Translations under genes and position numbers: made by a program | Part shown: in pieces, positions 34,142 through 43,526 of the stretch | How positions within the stretch are numbered: the stretch's first letter is position 1 | Layout: every line of letters starts with the position of its first letter | Source: Andeanibacterium sp035497315 | Lineage (GTDB): Bacteria > Pseudomonadota > Alphaproteobacteria > Sphingomonadales > Sphingomonadaceae | Assembly (NCBI GenBank): GCA_035497315.1 | Contig: DATJDU010000038.1 | Location: 1 to 50,840 of the forward strand | Length of the DNA stretch: 50,840 nt | Direction: 5' to 3' | The notes under the pieces: model-generated | The model's database searches: none | Told to the model about the DNA's origin: nothing | Seen by the model: only the letters and a program-made list of their open reading frames with translations

Positions 34142-35257
34142 ATGTCCGGCGCCATGATCCGACGCATTCTCTTCCCGCTTGCCGCCTGCAGTGCCTTTGC
34201 GCTGGCAGGGGCCTGTTCCGACAAATCGGCAGAGGAGCCGCAGGAAGCGGCCACTCCCGCCGGTACGCTCGATGCCGAGCAGATGAAGCGGCTGGGCATT
34301 ACCACCGCCCCGGCGCAAGGCGTGGACGCTGTGCCGCTGGGTACTGTGCCGGGGCAGGTCAGCCTGCCGCCCGAGGCGCGGGTGGCGGTGACCTCCAGCT
34401 TCCCCGGCGCGGCGGTGCGGATTTATGTGATCGAAGGGCAGCAAGTTTCCCGCGGACAGGCCCTCGCACTGGTCCGTGCGGCAGAGCCGTTGCAGATCAG
34501 TGGCGAACTCGCCCGCGCCCAGGCCGAGCTGGACCTTGCCGAGGCAAGGGCGAAGCGCATGGCGCAGCTCGCCAGGGAAGGCGTGATTGCAGAGGCCCGC
34601 TCCGAAGAGGCGCAGGCAGCCTTGCGGCAAGCACGGGCATCGGTTTCGCAGCAGCAGCGGCTCACCGCGCTGGCAGGCACGGGGCCGGACGGAACGACTA
34701 CCTTACGGGCCCCCATCTCCGGCCGCGTCGCGCATGTCGCGGTGGAGACGGGCGGCCCGGTCGACGGGATGACGGCGCCCTTCGTGATCGAGAATGCCAG
34801 TGCCTATCGCGTGGACCTGCAATTGCCCGAGCGGCTGGCCAGGGCGGTGCGCCCCGGAATGCCGGTGGAAGTTGAACTTGGCACGGGCGAGGATGGCAAG
34901 CCGATAATCGTCGGCGGCCAGATCCTCTCGGTCGCGCCTTCGATCGATCCGCAGACGCGCTCGATCATGGCCAAGGCCAGCATCGGCGCGGCTCCCGGAC
35001 TGGTGGCAGGCAAGAATGTGATGGTGGTGATCGCGGGGCAGAGCGCCCAGCCGGGCGTCGCCATCCCCGCCGCTGCCGTGACCCGCATCGGAGAGGGCGA
35101 CATGGTCTTCGTGCGCAGTGGCAACCGCTTCGTCAGCCGCAAGGTGACAGTGGTAGGGCAGGCTGCGGGCAAGGCCTATATTTCGCAAGGGCTCAAGCCG
35201 GGTGAGGCAGTCGCGATCAGCGGCATTGCCGAACTCAAGGCGATGACGGCGGAGTAG
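34142..35257 (+). CDS. RND efflux periplasmic adaptor (CzcB/CusB-like), probable lipoprotein
   Basis: 371 residues from ATG 34142, or 367 from ATG 34154. A hydrophobic signal with Cys residues (LAAC; LAGAC) suggests lipid attachment, though neither lipobox is ideal. Membrane-fusion-protein order is visible: beta-barrel strand region, lipoyl half (GAAVRIYVIEGQQVSRGQAL), alpha-hairpin rich in Ala/Glu/Arg (~110-180), second lipoyl half (LRAPISGRVAHVAVETGG), then barrel and proximal domains ending in LKPGEAVAISGIAELK. Connects the RND pump to the outer membrane channel. Stop is 6 bases before the pump gene. Confidence 0.9.
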   Translation: MSGAMIRRILFPLAACSAFALAGACSDKSAEEPQEAATPAGTLDAEQMKRLGITTAPAQGVDAVPLGTVPGQVSLPPEARVAVTSSFPGAAVRIYVIEGQQVSRGQALALVRAAEPLQISGELARAQAELDLAEARAKRMAQLAREGVIAEARSEEAQAALRQARASVSQQQRLTALAGTGPDGTTTLRAPISGRVAHVAVETGGPVDGMTAPFVIENASAYRVDLQLPERLARAVRPGMPVEVELGTGEDGKPIIVGGQILSVAPSIDPQTRSIMAKASIGAAPGLVAGKNVMVVIAGQSAQPGVAIPAAAVTRIGEGDMVFVRSGNRFVSRKVTVVGQAAGKAYISQGLKPGEAVAISGIAELKAMTAE

Positions 35258-35263
35258 GGCGCA

Positions 35264-38200
35264 ATGCTTCGTCTGCTCGTCGAAAAGGCGCTTTCGCTCC
35301 GTCTCGCGGTGCTGGGCCTTGCCGCCCTGCTGGCCGCTATCGGCGGCTGGTCCTTCGCCAATCTGCCGATCGATGCCTTCCCGGACATCAGTTCCACGCA
35401 GGTGAAGATCATCCTCAAGGCCCCGGGCATGACACCCGAGGAGGTCGAAAGCCGGGTGATCGCGCCGATCGAGATGGAGATGCTGGGCATCCCCAACCAG
35501 ACGGTGCTGCGATCGGTCGCGAAATATGCGATTGCCGATATCACCATCGATTTCGAGGATTCCGCCGACATCTATTGGGCGCGCAGCCAGGTGTCGGAGC
35601 GGCTCAACGCGGTAATGGGCGATCTGCCCGCCACGGTGGAAGGCGGCATGGCGCCGATCTCCACTCCGCTGTCGGACATGTATATGTTCACGCTGGAAGG
35701 CCCGCAGAGCCTTGCCGAAAAGCGCCGCGTGCTGGACTGGATCATCCGCCCCGCGCTGCGCACCGTGCCGGGCGTCGCGGATGTCAATTCGCTGGGCGGC
35801 TTTGTCGAGACCTTCGAGGTCGCACCTGACAATGCCGCGCTGGCCGCCGCCGGGCTCAGCACCGCCGATCTGGCCGCCGCCATCGAAAGCGGCAACCGCA
35901 ACGACGGCGCCGGGCGCATCGTCACCGGAGAGGAAGCACTGATCGTGCGTTCCACCGGCGCGATCCGCACGCTGGAGGACCTCGCCTCCGTAGTGGTGAA
36001 GAACGCCAATGGCGCGGTGGTGCGGGTGGGCGATGTCGCCACCGTTCGGCTGGGCAGCCGGACCCGCTACGGCGCGGTGACCGAGAACGGCAAGGGTGAG
36101 GCGGTCGAAGGCCTCGTCATCGGGTTGCGCGGCGCCGATGCCAGCAAGGTCGTCGCAGGAGTGAAGACCCGGCTGGAGGAATTGAAGCCCAGCCTGCCGG
36201 AAGGCATGATTGTGGCCCCGTTCTACGACCGTTCGGAGCTTATCAGCCACGCTGTCGGCACGGTTGAGGAGGCATTGCTGGAAGCAACGCTGCTGGTGGT
36301 GGTCCTGCTGCTGCTGTTCCTGGGCGATATCCGCGCCTCGGTGATCGTGGCGCTGGCCCTGCCGATGGCGGCCCTGCTGACCTTCATCTTCATGCGTGCC
36401 ATCGGCCTTACTGCCAATCTCATGAGCCTTGGCGGCCTGGCCATCGCGGTGGGGATGCTGGTGGATGGCGCAGTGGTGGTAGTGGAAAATGTGGTCGAAC
36501 GGCTGAGCGATCCGAAACACGCCAAATCCGGCAAGCTGCACAATATCTTCATTGCCTCGGCCGAAGTGGCCAAGCCGGTTGCTTCGGGCATGGCGATCAT
36601 CGCGCTGGTGTTCCTGCCGCTGCTGACGCTGGAAGGGCTTGAGGGCAAGCTGTTCGCACCCGTGGCGCTTACCATCGTGCTGGCGCTGCTTTCGGCGCTG
36701 GTGCTCTCGCTCACGCTGATCCCGGTGCTGGCCTATTTCCTGCTCAAGGTGAAGGAAGGGCATCACGAACCCTGGGTGATGCGCAAGCTTTCGCCCTTCT
36801 ATGCCCGCACGCTGGGTGCGTCCTTTTCCCACAAGAAGCGCGTCTTCGCCGTGGCGGGAGCCTCGCTGGTGCTGACGGTGGGGGCCTATACCATCACCGG
36901 CAAGACCTTCCTGCCGACCATGGATGAAGGCTCCGTCGTGCTGCAGCTTTCCAAGCTGCCCTCTGTCTCGCTCGACCATTCGGTCGCGGGCGATCTCAAG
37001 GTGGAGAAGGCCGTGATGGCGGCCGTGCCCGAAGTGGAAAAGATCGTGATGCGCGTCGGCTCCGACGAGATCGGGCTCGATCCGATGGGCCTGAATGAAA
37101 GCGACGGCTTCCTCCAGCTCAAGCCGCGCGAGGAATGGCGGGTGAAGGACAAGCAATGGCTGGTGGACGAGATCCGCAAGGTGCTGGCCGGCTTCCCCGG
37201 CATCGAGCCGAGCTACACCCAGCCGATTGAAATGCGCACGTCCGAAATGCTCACCGGCGCGCGCGGCGATCTGGCGATCAAGCTGTTCGGGCCGGACCTT
37301 GGCGAACTCTCCCGGCTTTCCGGCCAGATACAGTCCCGGCTGGAGACGATCCAGGGCACCAGCGAGGCGATGACCGTGGCGAACGATCAGGTCGATTACC
37401 TCCAGATCGATATCGATCGCGTTGCCGCCGGCCGCGCCGGAATGCCGATCAACGATCTGCAGGACATGATGCGCGCTCAGGTCGAAGGCCTGCAGGCGGG
37501 CATCGTGGCCGAAGGCAGCCGCCGCGTACCGATCATGCTGCGGGCCGATGGCACCAGCGGAATGACGCCCCAATCCTTTGCGGACCAGCTGTTTCGATCC
37601 CCCTCGGGGCAGCTGGTCCGCGCCAGCGACATCGCCCAGGTGCGCCGTGTCGAAGGGCCGGTAAAGCTGGAGCATGAGAACGGCTCGCGCTTCGCCATGG
37701 TGCAGGCCTTCGTCTCCGGCCGGGACATTGTCGGCTATGTGGAAGAAGCCAAGGCCGACATCGCGCAGAATGTAGATCTGCCACCGGGCTACCGCCTTGT
37801 ATGGGGCGGCCAGTTCGAGAACCAGCAGCGCGCCAGCGCCCGTCTGGCGGTGGTGCTGCCGATCTCGATCCTGATGATCTTCGCCATCCTCTACTTCACC
37901 CTGGGCTCGCTGCGTGCCTCGCTGCTGATCCTGGTGAACATCCCCTTCGCCATGGTGGGCGGGATGATCGCGCTGGCGGCATCGGGCGAATATCTCTCGG
38001 TCCCCGCATCGGTGGGCTTCATCGCTCTGCTGGGCATCGCGGTGCTAAACGGCCTGGTGATGGTCAGCTATTTCCGGCAATTGCGGGACGAGGGCGTGCC
38101 ATTGGCCGAAGCCGTGCGGCGCGGGGCGGAACGCCGCCTGCGCCCCGTGCTGATGACTGCCACTATCGCCGCCTTCGGCCTTGTCCCGCTGCTGTTCGCT

Positions 38201-38371
38201 ACCGGGCCGGGCTCGGAAATCCAGAAGCCGCTGGCCATCGTGGTGATCGGCGGGCTGGTTTCGGCCACGCTGCTGACGCTGATCCTGTTGCCGATCCTCT
38301 ACAACCGTTTCGGGGAAAGCTCGGCGGAACGTGAGGCGGGCGACCTCCAACATCCTGTCGCGGAGGGTTGA
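35264..38371 (+). CDS. Heavy-metal efflux RND pump (CzcA/CusA family)
   Basis: 1035 residues with 12 expected membrane segments: TM1 near the N-terminus, two large periplasmic domains, and clusters of six helices. Family signatures: LPIDAFPDISSTQVKI, APGMTPEEVESRVIAPIE and GGLAIAVGMLVDGAVVVVEN in helix 4. In CzcA/CnrA types this helix reads DFG...DGAV; here the first Asp is missing (AVG) while the DG pair stays, so substrate type (Zn/Co/Cd, Ni or Cu) cannot be set from it. Proton-driven export of metal ions to outside with the adaptor and channel encoded beside it. Confidence 0.93.
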   Translation: MLRLLVEKALSLRLAVLGLAALLAAIGGWSFANLPIDAFPDISSTQVKIILKAPGMTPEEVESRVIAPIEMEMLGIPNQTVLRSVAKYAIADITIDFEDSADIYWARSQVSERLNAVMGDLPATVEGGMAPISTPLSDMYMFTLEGPQSLAEKRRVLDWIIRPALRTVPGVADVNSLGGFVETFEVAPDNAALAAAGLSTADLAAAIESGNRNDGAGRIVTGEEALIVRSTGAIRTLEDLASVVVKNANGAVVRVGDVATVRLGSRTRYGAVTENGKGEAVEGLVIGLRGADASKVVAGVKTRLEELKPSLPEGMIVAPFYDRSELISHAVGTVEEALLEATLLVVVLLLLFLGDIRASVIVALALPMAALLTFIFMRAIGLTANLMSLGGLAIAVGMLVDGAVVVVENVVERLSDPKHAKSGKLHNIFIASAEVAKPVASGMAIIALVFLPLLTLEGLEGKLFAPVALTIVLALLSALVLSLTLIPVLAYFLLKVKEGHHEPWVMRKLSPFYARTLGASFSHKKRVFAVAGASLVLTVGAYTITGKTFLPTMDEGSVVLQLSKLPSVSLDHSVAGDLKVEKAVMAAVPEVEKIVMRVGSDEIGLDPMGLNESDGFLQLKPREEWRVKDKQWLVDEIRKVLAGFPGIEPSYTQPIEMRTSEMLTGARGDLAIKLFGPDLGELSRLSGQIQSRLETIQGTSEAMTVANDQVDYLQIDIDRVAAGRAGMPINDLQDMMRAQVEGLQAGIVAEGSRRVPIMLRADGTSGMTPQSFADQLFRSPSGQLVRASDIAQVRRVEGPVKLEHENGSRFAMVQAFVSGRDIVGYVEEAKADIAQNVDLPPGYRLVWGGQFENQQRASARLAVVLPISILMIFAILYFTLGSLRASLLILVNIPFAMVGGMIALAASGEYLSVPASVGFIALLGIAVLNGLVMVSYFRQLRDEGVPLAEAVRRGAERRLRPVLMTATIAAFGLVPLLFATGPGSEIQKPLAIVVIGGLVSATLLTLILLPILYNRFGESSAEREAGDLQHPVAEG

Positions 38372-38375
38372 GCCC

Positions 38376-39602
38376 ATGCGCAAGACGATCCTCTTCCTGC
38401 TGCCGCTGATGGCTGTCGCTGCACCGCTTTCCGCCGAACCGGGCTTGCCCGATGCGGCGGCGGTGAACACAGCGCTCGACGATCACCCCTCGGTCGTGAC
38501 AGCACGGGCCAAAGTAGAGTCTGCCCGTGCCGATGCCCACGCCCGCGCCAAGGGGGTGCATGAAGTTACCTTCAGCGGTTCCTACACGCGCCGTGACATC
38601 GATCAGGCAGGCTCCTTCAACGAATATGACGCGCAGCTCACGCGCGCCTTCCGCCTGCCGGGCAAGGCCGCGCTGGACCGGCAAATCGGCCAATATGGCA
38701 TCGATGCGGCCGAGAACATGGCCGAGGATGCCAAGCATCAGGCTGCCCTGCTGCTGGCCGGGCACTGGTGGGACTGGCTGGGTGCCGCTGCCGAGGCCGA
38801 GGTCGATCGGCAGGCGGTGACGAATTACGAACAGGCGCTGGCAGCGGTCAAGCGCCGGGTGGAGCTGAAGGACGCGGCGCCACTGGAAGCCGATCAGGTT
38901 GAAGCGGCGCTGGGCAATGCCCGGCTGATGGCGGAACAGTCCGCCGGCCGCGCCAGTGTCGCCCAGGCGCGGCTGGCGGCGCATTTCCCCGCGCTCGCTG
39001 TGCCGCTGGAAGCTGTGCAAGTGCCGCAGCCAGCGATCCCCGAAGGCGGGCTGGAGCATTATCGCGAACTGGTGCTGACCAACAGCCACGAGATCGCCGC
39101 CGCCGATGCACAGGCGCACAAGATGTCGAGCCAGGCCGAACGGACAAGGCGCGAGAAAATGGCCGACCCCTCTTTCGGCGTCCGCCTGTTTTCCGAACGC
39201 GGCGGGGCGGAGAAGGGGGCAGGGCTGGTCTTCTCCGTGCCGCTGGGCGGCGGCCATCGTGCGGCGCTGAGCGATCAGGCCGCGGCTGAGGCCAATGCGG
39301 CGCAGGCCGATGCCCAGCTGGCCCGTTTCATGGTGCGCGAAATGGCGGATTCCGACGTGGCAGAGGCGACTTATCGCTTCGAGGCCTGGAAGCGCGCGCG
39401 CGAAGGGCTCAACGCCCAGATCGCGGCGCTCACCAAGCTGCGCAAGGGCTACGATCTGGGCGAGATCGACCTGGCCGACAGACTGCTGGCCGAACGCATG
39501 GTCCACGACGCCTTCCGCGCCGAAGCCATCGCCCGCACCGAAGCCCAGCGCGCGATCACCAAGCTGCGGATCGACAGCCACCAGTTGTGGCTGGGGGATT
39601 GA
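38376..39602 (+). CDS. Outer membrane channel of the metal efflux system (TolC/CzcC family)
   Basis: 408 residues from ATG 38376, preceded by CGGAGGG and 4 bases after the pump stop. Signal peptide about 1-20. Two similar Ala-rich coiled halves: the first contains DDHPSVVTARAKVESARADA, the second FSVPLGGGHRAALSDQAAAEANA. TolC-family proteins form trimeric channels across the outer membrane. Completes a CzcBAC-ordered operon; no metal chaperone gene follows. Confidence 0.88.
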   Translation: MRKTILFLLPLMAVAAPLSAEPGLPDAAAVNTALDDHPSVVTARAKVESARADAHARAKGVHEVTFSGSYTRRDIDQAGSFNEYDAQLTRAFRLPGKAALDRQIGQYGIDAAENMAEDAKHQAALLLAGHWWDWLGAAAEAEVDRQAVTNYEQALAAVKRRVELKDAAPLEADQVEAALGNARLMAEQSAGRASVAQARLAAHFPALAVPLEAVQVPQPAIPEGGLEHYRELVLTNSHEIAAADAQAHKMSSQAERTRREKMADPSFGVRLFSERGGAEKGAGLVFSVPLGGGHRAALSDQAAAEANAAQADAQLARFMVREMADSDVAEATYRFEAWKRAREGLNAQIAALTKLRKGYDLGEIDLADRLLAERMVHDAFRAEAIARTEAQRAITKLRIDSHQLWLGD

Positions 39603-39656
39603 GGGGGAGGGGCTGTCTGGCCTTATCGTCCGGGGAAACCTCCCAACCTCCGTTCG

Positions 39657-39746
39657 TCCTGAGCTTGTCGAAGGGCACGCGCTGGCGCTTGCCAAGCAAT
39701 CGGACACGGGGCGGACGGTTTCCCATGTCCTTCGACAAGCTCAGGA
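39657..39746. repeat. Intergenic inverted repeat with perfect 18-base arms
   Basis: TCCTGAGCTTGTCGAAGG (39657-39674) and CCTTCGACAAGCTCAGGA (39729-39746) are exact reverse complements with a 54-base spacer. They lie between the convergent efflux channel and DUF1348 genes. This sequence type is familiar as a dispersed intergenic repeat of sphingomonads and relatives. It can form a long-stem structure and may terminate or protect both transcripts. Confidence 0.75.
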
Positions 39747-39806
39747 TGAGCGGGTGTGGTGACTGGAGGAGGAGACGGTGCCTTTCCACCCCTTCTCGCC
39801 AGCCCC

Positions 39807-40283
39807 TTAAAGCCCCAGCTCCGAAAGCCCCGGATGATCGTCCGGGCGGCGGCCCAGCGGCCAGCGGAACAGGCGGTCTTCCTCGCGGATCGGCATTTCG
39901 TTGATGCTGGCGTGGCGATTGCTCATCAGGCCGTCTGCGTCGAATTCCCAGTTCTCATTGCCATAGGCGCGGAACCAGTTGCCGCTGTCATCGTGATATT
40001 CATAGGCATAGCGCACTGCGATGCGATTGCCGGTGAAGGCCCACAATTCCTTGATCAGGCGGTAATCCAGCTCCTTGGCCCATTTGCGGGCAAGGAAGGC
40101 CTCGGCCTGATCCCGGCCACGCGGGAATTCCACGCGGTTCCGCCAGACGGTATCCTCGGTATAGGCCAGCGCCACCTTGGCGGCATCGCGGCTGTTCCAG
40201 CCATCTTCGGCCAGCCGCACCTTCTGGCGCGCACTTTCCTCGGTGAAGGGCGGAAGCGGGGGGCGGGGCGTTGGGAGTGACAT
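39807..40283 (-). CDS. DUF1348-like (NTF2/SnoaL fold) protein
   Basis: 158 residues from ATG 40283, which has AGGAGG ten bases upstream inside the end of the PQQ gene. An upstream TTG would be too close to that site. Motifs KVRLAEDGWNSRDAAKVALAY, TVWRNR, FLARKWAKELDYRLIKELWAF and RYAYEYHDDSGNW match the DUF1348 family of small cone-shaped NTF2-like proteins. No signal peptide. The reaction is unknown. Five bases separate it from the PQQ dehydrogenase stop, so it is co-transcribed. Confidence 0.85.
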   Translation of the reverse strand: MSLPTPRPPLPPFTEESARQKVRLAEDGWNSRDAAKVALAYTEDTVWRNRVEFPRGRDQAEAFLARKWAKELDYRLIKELWAFTGNRIAVRYAYEYHDDSGNWFRAYGNENWEFDADGLMSNRHASINEMPIREEDRLFRWPLGRRPDDHPGLSELGL

Positions 40284-40288
40284 GGGGA

Positions 40289-42418
40289 TCAATCCTCCTT
40301 TTCAGGCAGGGCATAGACATAGATCGCGGAGCTGTTCACCGGCGGCAGCTGGATTTCCGGCGTTAGTGCGCCCAGCCCGAAGGACAGCGGATTGCCGCGC
40401 CCGGTGACGATGGCGATATATTGCCGGCCATCCACCGAATAGGAAATGGGCGAGGCATTGGGGATGTCCGTCACCCCCGTGCGCCACAGCACTTTTCCAT
40501 CCGCCTGATCGTAAGCGATGAACTGCCGGTCCACCGATCCGGTGAACAGCAACCCGCCTGCCGTTGCCAGAACGCCCATGGAATAAGGCGCGCGCTGGTG
40601 GACGGTCCAGGCGATCTTCTGGTTCTGCATGTCGAGCCCCTGCAACATGCCATAACGTCCGTCGCTGCCTTCCGGCGCGGCATAGCGCATGTTGATCCCG
40701 GTGGTCAGGAAGCCCGGCTTGCCCGGCACGATATCCATGCAGACATCGCGTGCATTGACGAACAGATGGCCGGTGCCCTGATTGAAGGCCGTGGGGCTCC
40801 AGTTACGGCCGCCGCCGCCATTGGGGCAGGCGAAGAAGGGCGCGCCGCCATCGGGGATCTTGGCGGGATCGTAAATCTTGTCGCCCGTCCTGGGATCGAC
40901 TTTGGTCACGATATCCTGAATGCCCATGTCGAGCGTGGAGAGATATTTGCCGGTCTTCGCGTCCACCGTGTCGAACAGGCCGATCTTGCCGGCCGTCATC
41001 ACCACGCGCTGCTGCTTGCCATTGCGCTCCAGCGTGCCGATCACCCGGTCGAACACCCAGTCGAGATCCCACTGGTCGTTCTTCATGTGCTGGAAATACC
41101 AGACCAGTTCGCCCGTGCGCGGGTTCAGCGCCAGCGTAGCGTCATTATAGAGCCCATCATTGTTCATGCCGGGCTTGCGATCGCGCAGCGGGCCGGTGTC
41201 ATAGGTCTGGGCGACGCCCCACAGGGCCAGCTTGTTTTCGGCATCGTAAGAGCCGGATGTCCAGACGGAGCCGCCATGGCGTTTGTCGAGCGGCAGGCCG
41301 TTCCATGTATCTCCGCCGGGAGCGCCGGGCCGGGCGACAGTGTGGAAGGTCCACAGATGCCTGCCCGTCTCGATCTCGAACCCGTCGATCTGGCCGCCGC
41401 CCGCTTCCTGCGTGGCCATGCCGATCATCACCACACCATCGGCGGCCAGAGGACCGCCGGGGATGCGGAAGCCGGGCTTGTCGGTGATCGGCACATCCCA
41501 CACGGGCTTGCCGGTGCGGGCATCCAGCGCGACCATGTGGAGATCGCCGGTCGCCAGCAGCACCTTGTCGCCATAGAGCGAGATGGTCTTCTTCGAAGTG
41601 GCGGGCGGGCTGGCCGGTTTGCGCTGGTAACGCCACAGCACGTCGCCATTGGTGGCATCCAGCGCGAAGACCTCGTCCCCGAAGCCATAGGCATACATTA
41701 CCCCGTCGCGCACCAGCGGTTCGGCCATGTTGGGGCCTGCCGGGAGAGACTGTGCCCAGGCGACGGTGAGGTTCTTCACATTGCCGGTGTCGATCTGCTT
41801 CAGCGGGGAGAAACCCTGCCCGGTATGGCTGCCGCGCCATGCCAGCCAGTTCTCACCCGCCGGTGCATTCAGCATCGCATCGGTGACGGGGGTGAAATTG
41901 GCGAAAAGATCGGGCCTTGCGGGCCATGCCGGAAGCGGGCGGCGGGTGGTTATGCCGCCAAAGCCGACATCGGCCGCATCCGCTGTCACCGCGTCGTTCG
42001 GCACAATGACCGCGGCAAGCTGCGCGGCATCGGGGCGCAAGGGAGTGTCCAGCTTCGCGCCGTTCTCCGCCAGCGTCGCTGCTACGATCGCGGCATAGGT
42101 TTCATCAGGCAGTCCGCCCGTATTGCCCGGGGGCATGGAGGCGCGGATATAGTCATACAGCTTGTCTGCACCCTGGCCGCCCCATTTGGCCTGGAAAGAC
42201 GCGCCCTTCAGCGCCGGGGCGAAAGCGCCATTGTCCATCGTGCTGCCATGGCAGACGGCGCAGTCATTCGCATAGGCCGTGAGGCCCTGCTGCACCTGGC
42301 TGTCGAAGCTGGTTTCCGCTGCCGGTGTGCTCACGGCCAGCGAAAAGCCCCCGATGGCAATGGCAAGGCCGGATGCGCCGAGCGCCATGGCGCCGCGGAT
42401 GGCAGAAGTGCGATGCAT
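40289..42418 (-). CDS. PQQ-dependent dehydrogenase with N-terminal cytochrome c domain
   Basis: 709 residues, signal peptide about 1-34. An N-terminal cytochrome c domain has CAVCH (C53, C56, H57) and a likely distal Met in ASMPPGN (M95). An eight-bladed quinoprotein propeller follows from ~190, with repeated W motifs (GDVLWRYQR, GKPVWDVPI, GELVWYFQH, GKVLWRTG) and GGGGRNWSPTAFNQGTGHLF. Family knowledge: such enzymes oxidise alcohols or aldehydes in the periplasm and pass electrons through heme c. In well-known quinohemoproteins the heme domain is C-terminal, so the order here differs. The substrate is unclear. Confidence 0.88.
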   Translation of the reverse strand: MHRTSAIRGAMALGASGLAIAIGGFSLAVSTPAAETSFDSQVQQGLTAYANDCAVCHGSTMDNGAFAPALKGASFQAKWGGQGADKLYDYIRASMPPGNTGGLPDETYAAIVAATLAENGAKLDTPLRPDAAQLAAVIVPNDAVTADAADVGFGGITTRRPLPAWPARPDLFANFTPVTDAMLNAPAGENWLAWRGSHTGQGFSPLKQIDTGNVKNLTVAWAQSLPAGPNMAEPLVRDGVMYAYGFGDEVFALDATNGDVLWRYQRKPASPPATSKKTISLYGDKVLLATGDLHMVALDARTGKPVWDVPITDKPGFRIPGGPLAADGVVMIGMATQEAGGGQIDGFEIETGRHLWTFHTVARPGAPGGDTWNGLPLDKRHGGSVWTSGSYDAENKLALWGVAQTYDTGPLRDRKPGMNNDGLYNDATLALNPRTGELVWYFQHMKNDQWDLDWVFDRVIGTLERNGKQQRVVMTAGKIGLFDTVDAKTGKYLSTLDMGIQDIVTKVDPRTGDKIYDPAKIPDGGAPFFACPNGGGGRNWSPTAFNQGTGHLFVNARDVCMDIVPGKPGFLTTGINMRYAAPEGSDGRYGMLQGLDMQNQKIAWTVHQRAPYSMGVLATAGGLLFTGSVDRQFIAYDQADGKVLWRTGVTDIPNASPISYSVDGRQYIAIVTGRGNPLSFGLGALTPEIQLPPVNSSAIYVYALPEKED

Positions 42419-42512
42419 GATGGAAACCCTCCCAGATTGTCGTTTGGGCGCTTGCTAGGCGATCAGGGGATTTGAGGGCAAGGATGACTTTGTCCTGCCC
42501 GGCCTCAGCTGC

Positions 42513-43361
42513 CTATTTGCATGGCCCGGTGCGCGCGCCGGTCAGGCGATAGTCGAGGTAGATTTCCGGCACTTTCTCGAAGTCGCCGCTCACCACTTGC
42601 GCCGGCACGCGAACCCGCGCGCTGATGGCCACCGTATCGGGGCCATAGCTGCCATTGCTCTCCACCGGGCGCGCACCGCCATATTGCGGGAAATTGCAGG
42701 TCAGGCTGGCGCGATATGAGCCGCCAGCGATTGCATAGCTGCCCGCGCGGCACCCCATGGATGGGCGGAAGGGGAAGGAACTGGCGCGGGGCTGGTTGGC
42801 GACATTGTCGCTTACGCATTGCGACCAGCTCTCGCTCCGGCCGATGCCCTGGCGGTTGAGCTGGAAGCTGGTGTCCGACATGTCCACCTTGGTGACGTTG
42901 GCCAGAACGGTGGTGAAGGTCCAGTTGCCCGCCATGATCGGCGTCTGGGTTTGAGTTTGCGCTTGCGTCTGTGGCGCAACGGGGGAGGCTGTCTCGCTGG
43001 TTGTTACCGATGGGCTCTCGCTCGGCGTGGGCGTTGCGCTTGGGGTTTCGCTCGTTTCGGGAGTGGGCGTCTCGCTCGCTTCCGGTTCGGCCGTGACTGT
43101 TGGCGCGAAATCGCCCAGCGCGAAACGGATCACTGCGCCGGGGCGGCTTTGGCTGGCTATCAAAGCAAAGGCGCCTCCGCCAAGCAGGGCGATGCCGGAA
43201 ACAAGTCCGGCCGCCAGCAGTGCCCGTCTGCACCAACGCCCGGTCTTGACGGGGACGGGGAGGCGAACCGGGTCTGCCGCGGTCGCGATGGGCGCGCCGC
43301 ATCCGCCGCAATAGCGGTCATTCTCGTAGATGGCAGCGCCACAAGACCCGCAAATTTCCAT
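42513..43361 (-). CDS. Zinc-ribbon membrane protein with DUF3617-like periplasmic domain
   Basis: 282 residues, ATG 43361 after GGAGAAACG. N-terminal zinc ribbon with C4, C7, C18, C21; a membrane helix (~43-67); a Pro/Thr/Ser/Glu-rich linker (~85-140, many TPSE and TQ repeats); and a C-terminal domain (~145-282) with Cys residues in SWSQC, SMGCRAGS, LTCNFPQ and the final TGPCK. The C-terminal part is reminiscent of DUF3617. The layout suggests a cytoplasmic zinc ribbon and an extracytoplasmic binding domain. Divergent from two other zinc-ribbon genes. Confidence 0.68.
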   Translation of the reverse strand: MEICGSCGAAIYENDRYCGGCGAPIATAADPVRLPVPVKTGRWCRRALLAAGLVSGIALLGGGAFALIASQSRPGAVIRFALGDFAPTVTAEPEASETPTPETSETPSATPTPSESPSVTTSETASPVAPQTQAQTQTQTPIMAGNWTFTTVLANVTKVDMSDTSFQLNRQGIGRSESWSQCVSDNVANQPRASSFPFRPSMGCRAGSYAIAGGSYRASLTCNFPQYGGARPVESNGSYGPDTVAISARVRVPAQVVSGDFEKVPEIYLDYRLTGARTGPCK

Positions 43362-43526
43362 CGTTTCTCCTTATCCCGCGCGCTGACTAACCGCTCGTCC
43401 CGAGTATTTCCAGCCATTGCGCGCCGGGCGTCTCGCAAAGGGCCTTCGCGCGATTTGCGATTTACACGGCAGGGCGGATCGGTGCAGGCAGCCGCCGTGA
43501 AGGGCGGCAAGGGGCCAGTGGATTTC

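Noticed and set aside
34703..37675. 990-codon open frame on the - strand
   Set aside because: Antisense to the RND adaptor and pump genes; composition typical of a shadow.
39657..39746. Inverted repeat as the ends of an insertion sequence
   Set aside because: Only 54 bases lie between the arms, with no transposase or target duplication seen.
40421..42475. 684-codon open frame on the + strand
   Set aside because: Antisense to the PQQ dehydrogenase, which has clear heme and propeller motifs.
42819..43526. N-terminal extension of the 43527 zinc-ribbon protein
   Set aside because: It would run antisense through the divergent zinc-ribbon/DUF3617 gene. The shorter start gives Cys positions identical to that neighbour.
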